64,000 bases of DNA from Trinickia symbiotica (GCF_002934455.1 NZ_PTIR01000001.1:744001-808000), one strand, 5' to 3'; shown: positions 29,161-38,861, counted from the stretch's first letter. The notes: generated by a model from the letters alone, not told the origin. Numbers and translations are program-made.

Positions 29161-30611
29161 CTACCCCCGGAAAAAAAGAGCCACGTCGTCAACAGGAAAA
29201 CGGGCACCAGAATCGCCCCGGCCCACATAAGATAAGCGAAGAAGCTCGGCATGCGCACGCCGCGCGCTTCGGCGATCGACTTGACCATGAAATTCGGCGC
29301 GTTGCCGATATAGCTGTTCGCCCCCATGAAGACGGCCCCGGCCGAGATCGCCGCGAGCGTTTTCGCGCCCGAGGTCATCAGCGTTTGCGCGTCGCCGCCC
29401 ACGAGATTGAAAAAGACGAGGTAGGTCGGCGCGTTGTCGAGAAACGATGAAAGCAGCCCCGTCGCCCAGAAATACATCGCGTCGATCGGCTTGCCCTGCG
29501 CATCGGTCACGAGATCGACGACAGGCGCGAAGGCGCCCTCCGCCCCGGCGCGCAGCATCATGATCACGGGCGCGATCGTGACGAAGATGCCCGCGAACAG
29601 CTTGGCCACCTCGACGATCGCCCCCCAGTTGAACGCGTTGCCGACTCGCGCCGAGCGCGGCGTGATCGCGAGCGAGAGCAGCGTGAGCGCGACGAGCGCC
29701 AGGTCGCGCAAGCCGTTTTGCAACTCGACGGGCGCGCCGAATACGGCGAACTCGACGCCGGGGTTCCAGATTCCGCTCGCCAGCACCAGCGCGACGACGA
29801 GCGCGAGCAGCACGAAGTTCACCTTCCCTTCGATGAAGACGCCGCGCGTATCGGGCGTCGGATCGAGGAACGCCGCCCTTTCCTCGGCTGCCCCCTCGCG
29901 GCAGTGATGGAAGTACGAGTCGAGCGCATAGAAAAGCGCGAGCAACACCGCGCATATGAACAGCATCGGCAACGCAAGGTGCCGCGTCGTCCAAAAAAAG
30001 CTCACACCGTTCAGGAAGCCGAGAAAGAGCGGTGGATCGCCGAGCGGCGAGAGCGAACCTCCCGCATTGGCGACGAGAAAAATAAAGAACACGACGACGT
30101 GCACCACATGTTTGCGATTGTCGTTTGCGCGCAGCAACGGGCGAATCAGCAGCATCGCCGCTCCCGTCGTGCCCATGACGCTCGCGAGCAGCGTGCCGAG
30201 CGCGAGGATCGCCGTATTGACTTTCGGCGAGCCATGCAGATTCCCGCGTACGCAGATGCCGCCCGCGATTGTGTAAAGCGCGGTGAGAAGCACGATGAAA
30301 GGCACGTACTCGGTAACGAGCACATGGGCGAGCGTGCCGAGCGCGGCCAGCGCGCCGAAAGCATAGGCGAACGGCGCGAGCAGCGCGACAGCCCACGCGG
30401 CGGCGACTTTGCCGAAGTGGCGATGCCAGAACCCGGGCGCAACGAGTGGACCGATCGCGATCGACAGCAAAATGCCCGCGAACGGCAAGGCCCAGAGCGG
30501 AGATAGCTTTGCGCCGTCGAGCGTGGCGGCCCTGACACTTTGCGACCAGAAGCCCAACGCGAGCGCGGCCGTAACCATCGCGCTCGCTGGCGCGCTGTTT
30601 CGAGTCCTCAT
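29157..30611 (-). CDS. NhaD-type sodium:proton antiporter
   Basis: A 484-residue inner-membrane transporter of the IT (ion transporter) superfamily with about 12 hydrophobic segments. The family features VNTAILALGTLLASVMGTTGAAMLLIRPLL and NAGGSLSPLGDPPLFLGFLNG are present, as is SSFLDNAPTYLVFFNL and GANSYIGNAPNFMVKSIAE. These correspond to the conserved NhaD helices. An N-terminal hydrophobic stretch may be a signal-like helix. It starts just after the lutC-like gene. Confidence 0.9.
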   Translation of the reverse strand: MRTRNSAPASAMVTAALALGFWSQSVRAATLDGAKLSPLWALPFAGILLSIAIGPLVAPGFWHRHFGKVAAAWAVALLAPFAYAFGALAALGTLAHVLVTEYVPFIVLLTALYTIAGGICVRGNLHGSPKVNTAILALGTLLASVMGTTGAAMLLIRPLLRANDNRKHVVHVVVFFIFLVANAGGSLSPLGDPPLFLGFLNGVSFFWTTRHLALPMLFICAVLLALFYALDSYFHHCREGAAEERAAFLDPTPDTRGVFIEGKVNFVLLALVVALVLASGIWNPGVEFAVFGAPVELQNGLRDLALVALTLLSLAITPRSARVGNAFNWGAIVEVAKLFAGIFVTIAPVIMMLRAGAEGAFAPVVDLVTDAQGKPIDAMYFWATGLLSSFLDNAPTYLVFFNLVGGDAQTLMTSGAKTLAAISAGAVFMGANSYIGNAPNFMVKSIAEARGVRMPSFFAYLMWAGAILVPVFLLTTWLFFSGGR

Positions 30612-30616
30612 CCGGG

Positions 30617-31288
30617 TTATGCGCCGAGTACGACGATCGCGTGCACGCGGTAGGGACCGTGTGCGCCGAGAACGATGGTTTGCTCGATGTCGCCGGTGCG
30701 CGAAGGCCCCGACACGAAGTTGACCGCGCGCGGCAACTCGCCGCGCTCGGCGCGCATCAGCGCGAACGCTTCCTCATGAGCGGCGACGATGCGCGAGGCC
30801 GGCACGACCGCGATGTGCGTCTCGGGCAGCAGCGCCGCTGAGACTTCCGTGCCCGGCCCCGACAGCAATACGAGCGAACCGGTCTCGGCCGTGGCGCAAA
30901 AACAGCCGGTAATTCCGACGAGATCGGAATCGCGCGGTGCCCGAAACTCGACGGCGATACCGGCTTGCGCCCATGCAAGCGCCTCGAGCGAGCGCCAAGC
31001 GACAGCGTGCGTCGGCAGGCCGTTCGCGTTCAAGTAGCGCAGCGCCGCGGCCGGCGCGTCGGCGAGCGTCGCCACTTCCTCCACCGACGTCGCCATCGCG
31101 CGCGCTTCATCGATGAAGCGCGCGACGAGACCGGCCGCGTCAGCCGGCATCGGCGGGCGCGGCCCCGCTGGATGGCGCGCGAGATAATCGGCCGCGGCCT
31201 CGAGCTCGGCCGGCTCTGGCTGCGCCGCTCGGCCGCTCGCGGCGCGTATGCGCGCGAGGATGTTGCGGCGGGCCGCCGACGTATCCAT
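30617..31288 (-). CDS. lutC: LutC/YkgG-family LUD-domain protein
   Basis: A 223-residue LUD-domain protein like LutC, one of three subunits of the iron-sulfur L-lactate oxidation complex. ITGCFCATAETGSLVLLSGPG is the LUD core, and FVSGPSRTGDIEQTIVLGAHGP the C-terminal signature. ATG 31288 follows GGAGAAGG, so it is preferred over ATG 31300. LutA and LutB are not within 10 kb on either side, so the complex partners must be encoded elsewhere. A TATAAT on the minus strand near 31331 could be its -10. Confidence 0.85.
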   Translation of the reverse strand: MDTSAARRNILARIRAASGRAAQPEPAELEAAADYLARHPAGPRPPMPADAAGLVARFIDEARAMATSVEEVATLADAPAAALRYLNANGLPTHAVAWRSLEALAWAQAGIAVEFRAPRDSDLVGITGCFCATAETGSLVLLSGPGTEVSAALLPETHIAVVPASRIVAAHEEAFALMRAERGELPRAVNFVSGPSRTGDIEQTIVLGAHGPYRVHAIVVLGA

Positions 31289-31408
31289 GACCTTCTCCAT
31301 TTTGCGAGGCGAAATCGAACAAGAACGGCCGATTATAGCGGCGGTGTTTTTTGGGATAAACCGCCCGTCAAGCCAATCCGCGCGCGCATCGCGCGGACGC
31401 CGGCGCGC

Positions 31409-32611
31409 TCACTCCGACTGGTCGCGCGTATCCTCGACAGGCGTGTCGATACCGAAAACCTGACGCAGATAGGCGATATACGCCTTGTCGTCACACATGT
31501 TCTTGCCGGGCGAGTCGGACAGCTTCGCGACCGGCTGGCCGTTGCAGCGAACCATCTTGATGACGATCTGCAACGGGCTGTAGCCGAGGTCGTTCGTCAG
31601 ATTCGTGCCGACGCCGAACGCGAGCCGGCAGCGCCCGCGGAAACGCTCGTAGAGCTTGAGGACCTTCGGAATGTCGAGCGCGTCCGAGAAGACGAGCACC
31701 TTCGTGCGCGGATCGCAGCGATTTTCCTCGTAGTGACGCAAGAGCGCCTCGCCCCATTCGAACGGATCGCCCGAATCGTGCCGCGCGCCGTCGAAGAGCT
31801 TGCAGAAATACATGTCGAAGTCGTTCAGGAACGCCTTCATGCCATAGACGTCGGAAAGCGCGATGCCGAGGTCGCCGCGGTACTCCTTCGCCCAGACTTC
31901 GAAACCGTAGGTCTGCGAGTCGCGCAGCCTCGGGCCGAGCGCCTGGCAGGCCTGCAGGTATTCGTGCGCCATCGTGCCGAGCGGCGTCAGGTCGTGCTTT
32001 TTCGCGTAGTAGACGTTGCTCGTGCCGGCGAGCTGCGCGCCGATGCCATCCATCAACGTGAGAATGACCTCTTCATGCCAGCGCTTCGAGAAACGCCTGC
32101 GCGTCCCGTAATCGGCGATCTTGCACTCAGCGAGCTCGGGCCGCGCGAGCAGCGCGATCTTCTCGCGCAAACGATCGCGGCCGATCTGATAGTCGGGGTC
32201 GCGCTGCGTGTTGCGGAAGTACACCTCGTTGACGATCGCAAGCACCGGGATCTCGAAGAGGATCGTATGGAGCCATGGGCCGTTGATGACGATGTCGATT
32301 TCGCCATTGCCTTTCGCGGAGGGTTCGACCGAAATGTACTTTTCGTTCAGGTGAAAGAGCGCCAGGAAGTCGATGAAATCGCTCTTGATGAAGCGCATGC
32401 GACGCAGATAGTCGAGCTCGTCTTCGCCGAAGCGCAGCTGGCAGAGCTTGCCGATCTCCTCGCGGATCTCGTCGACGTACGGGACGAGATTTACGTTCGG
32501 CGTGCGGCAGCGGAAGCGATATTCCACTGTCGCGGCGGGGAAATGATGCAAGACGACTTGCATCATCGTGAACTTGTAGAGATCGGTGTCGATGAGCGAT
32601 GTGATGATCAT
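31409..32611 (-). CDS. pncB: Nicotinate phosphoribosyltransferase
   Basis: NAD salvage enzyme of 400 residues. The N-terminus [25 protein letters not shown] is the PncB hallmark; [20 protein letters not shown] contains the phosphorylatable His/active-site region, and [22 protein letters not shown] follows. ATG 32611 is chosen because the upstream extension is Arg/Ala-rich and unlike the family. Confidence 0.95.
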   Translation of the reverse strand: MIITSLIDTDLYKFTMMQVVLHHFPAATVEYRFRCRTPNVNLVPYVDEIREEIGKLCQLRFGEDELDYLRRMRFIKSDFIDFLALFHLNEKYISVEPSAKGNGEIDIVINGPWLHTILFEIPVLAIVNEVYFRNTQRDPDYQIGRDRLREKIALLARPELAECKIADYGTRRRFSKRWHEEVILTLMDGIGAQLAGTSNVYYAKKHDLTPLGTMAHEYLQACQALGPRLRDSQTYGFEVWAKEYRGDLGIALSDVYGMKAFLNDFDMYFCKLFDGARHDSGDPFEWGEALLRHYEENRCDPRTKVLVFSDALDIPKVLKLYERFRGRCRLAFGVGTNLTNDLGYSPLQIVIKMVRCNGQPVAKLSDSPGKNMCDDKAYIAYLRQVFGIDTPVEDTRDQSE

Positions 32612-32880
32612 GATCGAAGCCGGAGCGCGAACGGTCGAGGCGCGCCGGGCACGACGCACGGCGCCCGCCGCTGCCGCATGTTACCCGAACCGCGGTCGCC
32701 AGGCCTCGCGCGCGCAGCGTGGCAATCGCCCATAAACTAATCACGAATCGATCTAAGCCGCCGCTCGGGCCCGTGGCCATTGGTGCCTTGGCATTACGCT
32801 ACAATATCCTGTTTGCGTACCCGGCATCTTAAAATACCGCGTTTGCGTCCCCTTCCGATACCCTGAGTGCAGGAGCTTGA

Positions 32881-33204
32881 ATGACTCACGTTGTGACCGA
32901 AAGCTGCATCAAGTGCAAATATACGGACTGCGTCGACGTTTGTCCGGTGGATTGCTTTCGCGAAGGTCCCAACTTCCTCGCGATCGATCCCGATGAATGC
33001 ATCGACTGTGCCGTCTGCGTAGCCGAGTGCCCGGTGAACGCGATCTATGCCGAGGAAGACGTTCCCGGCGATCAGCAGCAATTCGTCGCGCTCAACGCCG
33101 ACTTGGCCAAGAACTGGCCGAGCATCACGAAGACCAAGGGTTCGCTCCCGGAGGCGGACGAGTGGAAGGACGTGCAAGAGAAGCTGAATCTGCTCGAGCG
33201 TTGA
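32881..33204 (+). CDS. fdxA: Seven-iron ferredoxin FdxA
   Basis: A 107-residue ferredoxin with one [3Fe-4S] and one [4Fe-4S] centre. The first ligand set is [18 protein letters not shown] and the second [16 protein letters not shown]. The C-terminal extension (residues 60-107) is typical of Azotobacter-type ferredoxin I. A TACAAT at 32800-32805 may be the -10 element; its -35 is weak. Confidence 0.96.
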   Translation: MTHVVTESCIKCKYTDCVDVCPVDCFREGPNFLAIDPDECIDCAVCVAECPVNAIYAEEDVPGDQQQFVALNADLAKNWPSITKTKGSLPEADEWKDVQEKLNLLER

Positions 33205-33400
33205 AATAGCGCGTTGGCGCATGCCCCTGATCTCCTGGGCGATTTCATTCAAAGGAAGTTGCGGGACAGGGCACTAGGTTTCCTCGGCTCATGTTCGCAT
33301 CAGGCTCGCACGGCGCGAGCCCTCTCGCCGTCCCGGGAAGCGCGGCTGCGCGCTTCATCCGCGTGACGCCCGCGCGGGCAGCCGCGAGAGACCGAAGGTA

Positions 33401-33429
33401 TTGACAGGGTACGCTTCGGTTCATACAAT
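33401..33429 (+). promoter_or_regulatory. Sigma-70 promoter of the tRNA-Asn genes
   Basis: A consensus TTGACA at 33401-33406, a 17-base spacer and TACAAT at 33424-33429. Transcription would begin near 33436, ten bases before the mature tRNA 5' end. Confidence 0.9.
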
Positions 33430-33445
33430 CTCGTTTCTCAGCTGT

Positions 33446-33521
33446 TCCCCGATAGCTCAGTCGGTAGAGCGCCGGACTGTTAATCCGTAGGTCCCTGGTT
33501 CGAGCCCAGGTCGGGGAGCCA
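33446..33521 (+). tRNA. tRNA-Asn(GTT), copy 1
   Basis: A 76-nt cloverleaf with encoded CCA. The acceptor arms TCCCCGA and TCGGGGA pair fully, the D loop contains AGCTCAGTCGGTAGAGC, and the T arm has GGTTCGAGCCC. The anticodon GTT is at 33479-33481, with A following. Confidence 0.98.
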
Positions 33522-33539
33522 AAGAAATACGTACGAAAA

Positions 33540-33568
33540 GAGCCCGTTCGAGAAAACGGGCTCTTTTT
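33540..33568 (+). terminator. Terminator between the two tRNA-Asn genes
   Basis: GAGCCCGTT (33540-33548), a 6-base loop, AACGGGCTC (33555-33563), then five T. It would stop transcription from the first tRNA before the second one. Confidence 0.85.
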
Positions 33569-33590
33569 CATCAAGACTTGTCATTGTCGA

Positions 33591-33666
33591 TCCCCGATAG
33601 CTCAGTCGGTAGAGCGCCGGACTGTTAATCCGTAGGTCCCTGGTTCGAGCCCAGGTCGGGGAGCCA
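33591..33666 (+). tRNA. tRNA-Asn(GTT), copy 2
   Basis: Identical over all 76 bases to copy 1; anticodon GTT at 33624-33626. No separate promoter with good boxes is visible between the copies, so it probably depends on read-through or a weak promoter. Confidence 0.98.
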
Positions 33667-33673
33667 AGCTTGA

Positions 33674-33704
33674 AAGGGGCGGCGTGCAAACGCCGCCCCT
33701 TTTT
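33674..33704 (+). terminator. Terminator after the second tRNA-Asn
   Basis: AAGGGGCGGCG (33674-33684), loop TGCAAA, then CGCCGCCCCTT and a run of T. A strong GC-rich stem with U-run just after the tRNA CCA. Confidence 0.92.
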
Positions 33705-33839
33705 CATTCGATGTTTCGATGTCGCGGGCGTTTTCGGTATCGGCCGGGCTCGAGCTCGATGCCGGCCGACCGGCGGCATCGCGGCCTCCATCCGTAAGGC
33801 CGCTTGCAAAGTCTTCCGAACGGCTTAGTCTTCTCGGAT

Positions 33840-34679
33840 ATGAGTACGACGACGAACGCGCCCCGCTTTCGCGACTTCGCCCGTTTCTGGCGCAGCCCGC
33901 TCGTGCCTGGCGCCGATATGCTGACAGCCGAATACCGCGAGCACGAGTTCGCGCCGCATTGGCACGAAGCCTATACCGTGCCCGTCATCGAAGCGGGCGC
34001 GGAAGCCTATGCCTATTGCGGCGCGCGCCGCGTCGCCGAGGCAGGGTCCGTTCCGATCGTCAATCCCGGCGAAGTCCACACGGGCTCGCGCGCGATCGAA
34101 GCCGGCTGGCGCTATCGCGTCTTCTATGTCCCCGTCGACTATGTCCAGCGGCTCGCCGACGAGATCGCGGGCAAACCGCAGCCGCTGCCGTGGTTTCCCC
34201 TTGAGCCGATCCACGATGCCGATCTTGCCGCCCGCATCGGCTACGCGCACCGCGTGCTCGAAGCCGGCGCCGATTCGCTCGCGGGCGAAACGGCGCTCGT
34301 CGATGCCCTCTCGACGCTCCTCGTGCGTCATGCGCAGCGGCAGCCCGACGCGGCGCGGCCGGCCGACGACGCGCCGCGCGTGGCGACGATGAAAGCGCGG
34401 CTTGCGGCCAATCTCGTCGAGCCGGTGACGCTGACTGAGCTCGCGGAAGTGGTGGGCCTTTCGCCGTTTCATGCGGCGCGCCTCTTCGCGCAGGCCACGG
34501 GCTTGCCGCCGCATGCCTGGCGCAACCAACTGCGGTTGCAACGCGCGCTTGCACCACTGCGCGCCGGCGCGTCCATCACTGAAGTCGCCGCCGCGAGCGG
34601 CTTCACCGATCAAAGCCATTTCACGCGGCATTTCCGCCGCATGTTCGGCGTGCCGCCCGGCCGTTGGCAGGCGGGCTGA
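33840..34679 (+). CDS. AraC-family transcriptional regulator
   Basis: A 279-residue regulator. The N-terminal cupin-like AraC-binding domain has EYREHEFAPHWHEAYTVPVI and PGEVHTG. The C-terminal double HTH has LTELAEVVGLSPFHAARLFAQ and ITEVAAASGFTDQSHFTRHF. The neighbouring azlC/azlD genes on the same strand, 99 bases downstream, suggest it controls their branched-chain amino acid exporter, as is common for this arrangement; the effector is unknown. Confidence 0.92.
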   Translation: MSTTTNAPRFRDFARFWRSPLVPGADMLTAEYREHEFAPHWHEAYTVPVIEAGAEAYAYCGARRVAEAGSVPIVNPGEVHTGSRAIEAGWRYRVFYVPVDYVQRLADEIAGKPQPLPWFPLEPIHDADLAARIGYAHRVLEAGADSLAGETALVDALSTLLVRHAQRQPDAARPADDAPRVATMKARLAANLVEPVTLTELAEVVGLSPFHAARLFAQATGLPPHAWRNQLRLQRALAPLRAGASITEVAAASGFTDQSHFTRHFRRMFGVPPGRWQAG

Positions 34680-34778
34680 GGCCCCGCCGGCGCCCGCACG
34701 CGCATCGCCAGCGCAAGAACGTACAAGCGCCGTCCTCCTGTCGGGCGTTAAGCTCGACGGCAAAGGAGGAGCATTAGA

Positions 34779-35549
34779 TTGGTCGAATCGAACACCCGCA
34801 CTTCGCTCAGCGAATTCGCCGAAGGCGCCCGCGATACGATTCCGATGATGGTCGGCGCGGCGCCGTTCGGCGTGATTTTCGGCACGCTCGTCACATCGGG
34901 CCCGCTGCACCTCTGGCAAGGTCAGCTGATGTCGCTGGCCGTCTTCGCCGGTTCGGCGCAATTCATCGCGCTCGGCCTCATCGCCGGTCATGCGGGATTC
35001 GCCGTCGTGCTGGCAACGACGCTCGTCGTCAATCTGCGTCACCTGCTCTACAGCGCGACACTCGCTCCTTATGTCGCACGGCTGCCCGCGCGCTGGCGCT
35101 GGACGCTCGCGGCGCTGCTGACCGACGAGGTGTTCGCCGTCGCCTACGCTCGTTATCGCCACGCGCCGCCCGGCACAATCGGCCCGCACTACTTCCTGGG
35201 CTCGGGCGTCGCCATGTACGTGAACTGGCAGCTCTGGACGCTGGCCGGACTGCTCTTCGGCGCCGCCTTCCCGCGATTGCAGTCGCTCGGGCTCGATTTC
35301 GCGATGGTCGCCACGTTCATTGCGATTGTCGTGCCGCAGTTGGTCGCCGTGCGCTATATCGCAGCGGCCGCGACAGCCGGCACGCTCGCCTGGGTTTGCC
35401 ATGCCTGGCCATACGAGCTCGGGCTGCTGGCGGCCGTCGCGGGCGGCGTCGCGGTGGGCGTCGTCCTGTCGCGGCGCCGGTCGACGCCCCATCGAGCCGA
35501 CAGGCGCTGCGAAGCCCACTCGCACGCCGAAGCGGGAGCGACGCGATGA
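34779..35549 (+). CDS. azlC: Branched-chain amino acid exporter large subunit AzlC
   Basis: A 256-residue membrane protein with the AzlC opening FAEGARDTIPMMVGAAPFGVIFG, a GSAQFIALGLIAGHAG segment, and LVVNLRHLLYSATLAPYV. The start codon is TTG at 34779, supported by a strong AAAGGAGGA ribosome site ending 8 bases upstream; no ATG fits. It works with AzlD as a two-component permease. The C-terminal tail is Arg-rich. Confidence 0.93.
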   Translation: MVESNTRTSLSEFAEGARDTIPMMVGAAPFGVIFGTLVTSGPLHLWQGQLMSLAVFAGSAQFIALGLIAGHAGFAVVLATTLVVNLRHLLYSATLAPYVARLPARWRWTLAALLTDEVFAVAYARYRHAPPGTIGPHYFLGSGVAMYVNWQLWTLAGLLFGAAFPRLQSLGLDFAMVATFIAIVVPQLVAVRYIAAAATAGTLAWVCHAWPYELGLLAAVAGGVAVGVVLSRRRSTPHRADRRCEAHSHAEAGATR

Positions 35550-35869
35550 ATTATGTGCTGCTGATCCTCGGCATGGCCGTCGTCACCTGCCTCATTCGCG
35601 CGGCCGTTTTCGTGCTCGGCGAGCGCATCGTCTTTCCGCCGCTCGTGCGCACGGCGCTCGGCTTCGTGCCCGTCACCGTTCTCACGGCCATCATCGTCCC
35701 GATGGCCGTCGCGCCGCACGGCGGCGGCGCCGAGCTGACATGGCGCAATCCACAGCTCGTCGGCGCGCTCGCGGCCGTCGGGATCTCGGCCGTCACGCGC
35801 CGGCCGCTCGTCACGATCGCCGTCGGCCTCGCCGTATTCTTCGCCTGGCAAGCGTTCGTCACGGGTTGA
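35546..35869 (+). CDS. azlD: Branched-chain amino acid exporter small subunit AzlD
   Basis: A 107-residue membrane protein with three to four TM segments, including LLILGMAVVTCLIRAAVFVLG and the RTALGFVPVTVLTAIIVPM helix typical of AzlD. Its ATG overlaps the azlC stop (ATGA), so the two are coupled. Confidence 0.92.
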   Translation: MNYVLLILGMAVVTCLIRAAVFVLGERIVFPPLVRTALGFVPVTVLTAIIVPMAVAPHGGGAELTWRNPQLVGALAAVGISAVTRRPLVTIAVGLAVFFAWQAFVTG

Positions 35870-36091
35870 AGGGCCCGCATGCTCGATGCGGGGCGATAGC
35901 CGGCCCTCAAGTTTGGCCGATTGCCGCCGATAAAGAGCCGTACAGCGTTTCTCGGCCGCAGCCCGGGCTAATTCCGCGGACCTTCCGGCGCGAGCGGCGC
36001 CGGGGCCGCACGAACGCGTCCGCGCGGCAGACCGCCAGTATCGCGATGCCGTCCGCGGCGCCGGGCACACGGACTCGCTCTCAGGACATCT

Positions 36092-36859
36092 ATGGGCCAC
36101 ATCACCCTTTCACTTCGTGACGAGACGATCGCCTCTCTGCAAAAGGACTTCGAAGCCTTCGTGCGCGTATCGCTGAAGCTCGATCCGCAGTTCGCGACAC
36201 CGTCGTTCGAGGACTTCCTGCGCGCGAAGCTGCTCGACAACATGGTGCCGCTGACCGAGCATGCGGTGCAGCGAATGCTGCAAGGCGGCCAGTACGCCTG
36301 GGCCAAGCGCACGCTCGACAAGGAATTCCCCGATGTCGTCGCGATCCTCGTGCGGCAGGCCGAGGACCACGGCTTCGCCTTCGCCGTGCGCTCCGAATGG
36401 ACGCCCGACGAGCTCGCGAAGGCCTGTCGTGAGTGGGCAGCGGCGATCGTCAAAGAGGCGGGCGGCGACGCGTCGCTCATCGACCCTCTCGCGGCGCAAA
36501 TCAAGTCCTCCGCGCGCGACATCCAGTCGCTCGAGGAAAAGATGCAAACCCCCGCCTGGCGGCTCGCGGAATCGCTGCGGCAGCGCGTCTACGAGGCGAA
36601 GATCGCCTGTGAGACGAGCGTCGGCAGCACGGCGCGCGAGAAACTCGGCGAGCTGCGCGGACTGCTCAAGCTCGGGCTCTCGCACGGCTCTTTTCAAAAG
36701 CAGGAAGCCCAGCAGATCATGGAATTCCTGCGGCTGCTCAAGCCCGAGATCTTCGTCGAAGAACCCTACGACATTTTCTCGCGCATGGCCGCCTGGCTGC
36801 GCAACTTCTTCATGGCCCCGGTGCGGCCGCCCCAGCCCGAACAGCGCCGCCAGCGCTGA
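36092..36859 (+). CDS. Conserved hypothetical cytoplasmic protein
   Basis: A 255-residue soluble protein, mostly helical by appearance, with charged stretches (SARDIQSLEEKMQTPAWRLAE, SHGSFQKQEAQQIMEFLRLL) and no TM segment, signal peptide or recognised motif. Codon use is like that of the neighbours, and the start has MGHITLSLRDETI without a strong ribosome site. It stands alone between azlD and an S4 protein. I do not recognise the family. Confidence 0.8.
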   Translation: MGHITLSLRDETIASLQKDFEAFVRVSLKLDPQFATPSFEDFLRAKLLDNMVPLTEHAVQRMLQGGQYAWAKRTLDKEFPDVVAILVRQAEDHGFAFAVRSEWTPDELAKACREWAAAIVKEAGGDASLIDPLAAQIKSSARDIQSLEEKMQTPAWRLAESLRQRVYEAKIACETSVGSTAREKLGELRGLLKLGLSHGSFQKQEAQQIMEFLRLLKPEIFVEEPYDIFSRMAAWLRNFFMAPVRPPQPEQRRQR

Positions 36860-36930
36860 CGCTCGGTCGGCCCGTTGCGTTCGAGGGTTTCGTTCGCGGG
36901 CCCAGTTCCGAGAGATTCGGAAAAGTCCGG

Positions 36931-36959
36931 TTCACGCGGCGCGCCGCTTGGCTTATCAT
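36931..36959 (+). promoter_or_regulatory. Possible sigma-70 promoter of the S4-domain gene
   Basis: TTCACG at 36931-36936, a 17-base spacer and TATCAT at 36954-36959; transcription would start about 30 bases before the ATG at 36997. Confidence 0.45.
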
Positions 36960-36996
36960 GCGTGCCCTTACTCCGTTTCACGGAGCGCATACTGGC

Positions 36997-37218
36997 ATGG
37001 CCAACCTTGATTTCACGCTGACGGGCGAGTACGTCGAACTGCACAACCTGCTCAAGCTGATGGGCCTCGCCGATAGCGGAGGCGCGGCGAAATCGCTCGT
37101 CGCGGCGGGTGCCGTGAAGGTCGACGGCCGCGTCGAGCTCCGCAAGACCTGCAAGATCCGCGCGGGCCAGGTCGTCCTGCTCGGCGATGCGCGTATCGCC
37201 GTGCACGAAGCCGTCTGA
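36997..37218 (+). CDS. S4-domain RNA-binding protein (YbcJ-like)
   Basis: A 73-residue single S4 domain: YVELHNLLKLMGLADSGGAAKSL then GAVKVDGRVELRKTCKIRAGQVV. This matches the small YbcJ/RlbA-type RNA-binding proteins that act alone on structured RNA. ATG 36997 with GGAG upstream gives a compact domain; an upstream in-frame ATG at 36958 would add 13 residues. Confidence 0.9.
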   Translation: MANLDFTLTGEYVELHNLLKLMGLADSGGAAKSLVAAGAVKVDGRVELRKTCKIRAGQVVLLGDARIAVHEAV

Positions 37219-37375
37219 CGATTGAGCGGACCGGAACAGTCCGCGCCACTCGCCGGCTGACTGTTCATCGACAGTTGCGCCGCCAGGCAATAAGCTGTTC
37301 ATCTTTCAGATCAATAACACGCCAGTGCGCCACGGATCGGCGCCGGTTCCGAGGCTTTTCGTTCCGCTATCCGCC

Positions 37376-38746
37376 ATGTCGCATTCCGGACACGCGGCCG
37401 CCGCGCCGCCCACTTTCACCCGCCATGCGGCCGACACGGCGCGGCTCGCGGCGCCGCTCGCCATCGCCCAACTGTCGCAGATGGCGATGGGCGTCACCGA
37501 TACGATTCTGCTCGGCGCGCTGGGCCCGGAGGCCATCGCCGCCGGCGGCCTCGGCGCGGGCACGTTTTTCGTCGTCGCGACGCTGCTGCAAGGCGTGCTG
37601 ACCTCGGTCAGCGTCACGGTCGCCAACGCACGCGGGGCCCAGGCCGATCACCACGTGCCGCACATCTATTGGACGGGCCTTCTGCTGTCGGCGCTGCTCG
37701 CCATACCGGCCTTCGTCCTGCTTTCGTTCACGGAGCCGATCCTGCTCAGGTTCGGCGAGCCGGCCGCGCTTGCGCACGACGTCGGCGCCTACACCGCCGT
37801 CCTGCGCTGGGCATCGCTGGGCAGCCTCATCGGCGTCGGCATGATGCGCGCGTTTTTGCCGGCCATCGGCGCAGGCAAGCGCCTGCTGTGGATCTCGATC
37901 GGAAGCGTCGGCATCAACGGCGTGCTCAACTACGGTCTCATTCACGGCGCCTACGGGCTGCCGCGCCTCGGCCTGCTCGGCTCGGCCACCGCCACGACGG
38001 CAACCGTATGGCTGACGGCGATCGCGCTCGTGGCCTGGCTCCACGGCCGCCCGCGGTATCGGCATTTCGTCGCGGCAAAGCGGCCCAACGCGCCGCTCAT
38101 GGGAGAGCTGCTCGGCATCGGCTGGCCCGTGGCCATCACCTATGGCGTCGAGTCGACGCTCTTCCTCGCAACCGGCCTCATGATCGGTCTGCTGGGGCCG
38201 ACGCCGCTCGCCGCGCACCAGATCGCCCTCAGCGTGGCGTCCGTCACGTTCATGGTGCCTCTCGCGATCGGACAGGCCGCCAATGTACGCGTGGGCTACT
38301 GGATGGGCGCCAGACAACCGCTCGCCGCGCGTCATGCGGGCTTTGTCGCGCTCGGGCTCGGCGTCGCCTTCATGTCCCTGACTGGGCTCGTCTTCATCAC
38401 GGCGCCGCGCGCAATCGTCGGACTTTACTTGCGCCTCGACGATCCCGCGAATGTACAAACGGCAGCGATCGCTGCCTCGCTGCTCGGCGTCGCGGCCGTA
38501 TTTCAGATCGTCGACGGGATGCAGGCGATCGGCTCCGGTTGCCTGCGCGGTTTGAAGGACACGCGGATCCCGATGCTCGCCGCCGCGTTCGGCTACTGGG
38601 GCATCGGGTTTCCAACCGGGTATCTGCTCGCCTTTCACGCGGGCCTCGGCGCACGCGGCCTCTGGTGGGGACTCGCGGCGGGGCTGGCGAGCGTCGCCGC
38701 GCTCATGACCTTTCGATTCGAGCGGATGACGCGCACGCGGTCATGA
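37376..38746 (+). CDS. MATE-family multidrug efflux transporter
   Basis: A 456-residue inner-membrane antiporter with 12 TM segments. The MATE features LAAPLAIAQLSQMAMGVTDTILLG and GLGAGTFFVVATLLQGVLTSVSVTVANARGA are in the N-lobe; AAHQIALSVASVTFMVPLAIGQAANVRVG is in the C-lobe. It is of the NorM/DinF type and exports cationic drugs or metabolites with Na+ or H+. ATG 37376 is used; an upstream GTG at 37325 is possible. Confidence 0.92.
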   Translation: MSHSGHAAAAPPTFTRHAADTARLAAPLAIAQLSQMAMGVTDTILLGALGPEAIAAGGLGAGTFFVVATLLQGVLTSVSVTVANARGAQADHHVPHIYWTGLLLSALLAIPAFVLLSFTEPILLRFGEPAALAHDVGAYTAVLRWASLGSLIGVGMMRAFLPAIGAGKRLLWISIGSVGINGVLNYGLIHGAYGLPRLGLLGSATATTATVWLTAIALVAWLHGRPRYRHFVAAKRPNAPLMGELLGIGWPVAITYGVESTLFLATGLMIGLLGPTPLAAHQIALSVASVTFMVPLAIGQAANVRVGYWMGARQPLAARHAGFVALGLGVAFMSLTGLVFITAPRAIVGLYLRLDDPANVQTAAIAASLLGVAAVFQIVDGMQAIGSGCLRGLKDTRIPMLAAAFGYWGIGFPTGYLLAFHAGLGARGLWWGLAAGLASVAALMTFRFERMTRTRS

Positions 38747-38861
38747 GCGATTTCCTCGCCTAGGCCGGGACGGGTGCGGAACAAACAGGAACGTTGCTTG
38801 CAGAGCGTTAGAATGGCTATTCGTGCCAGAGCAACCCGCTCTCGTCCGCGATTCGACTGTC

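Noticed and set aside
33446-33666. Duplicate tRNA-Asn as attachment sites of an integrated element
   Set aside because: Only 69 bases lie between the copies, with a terminator and no integrase nearby; simple tandem duplication explains it.
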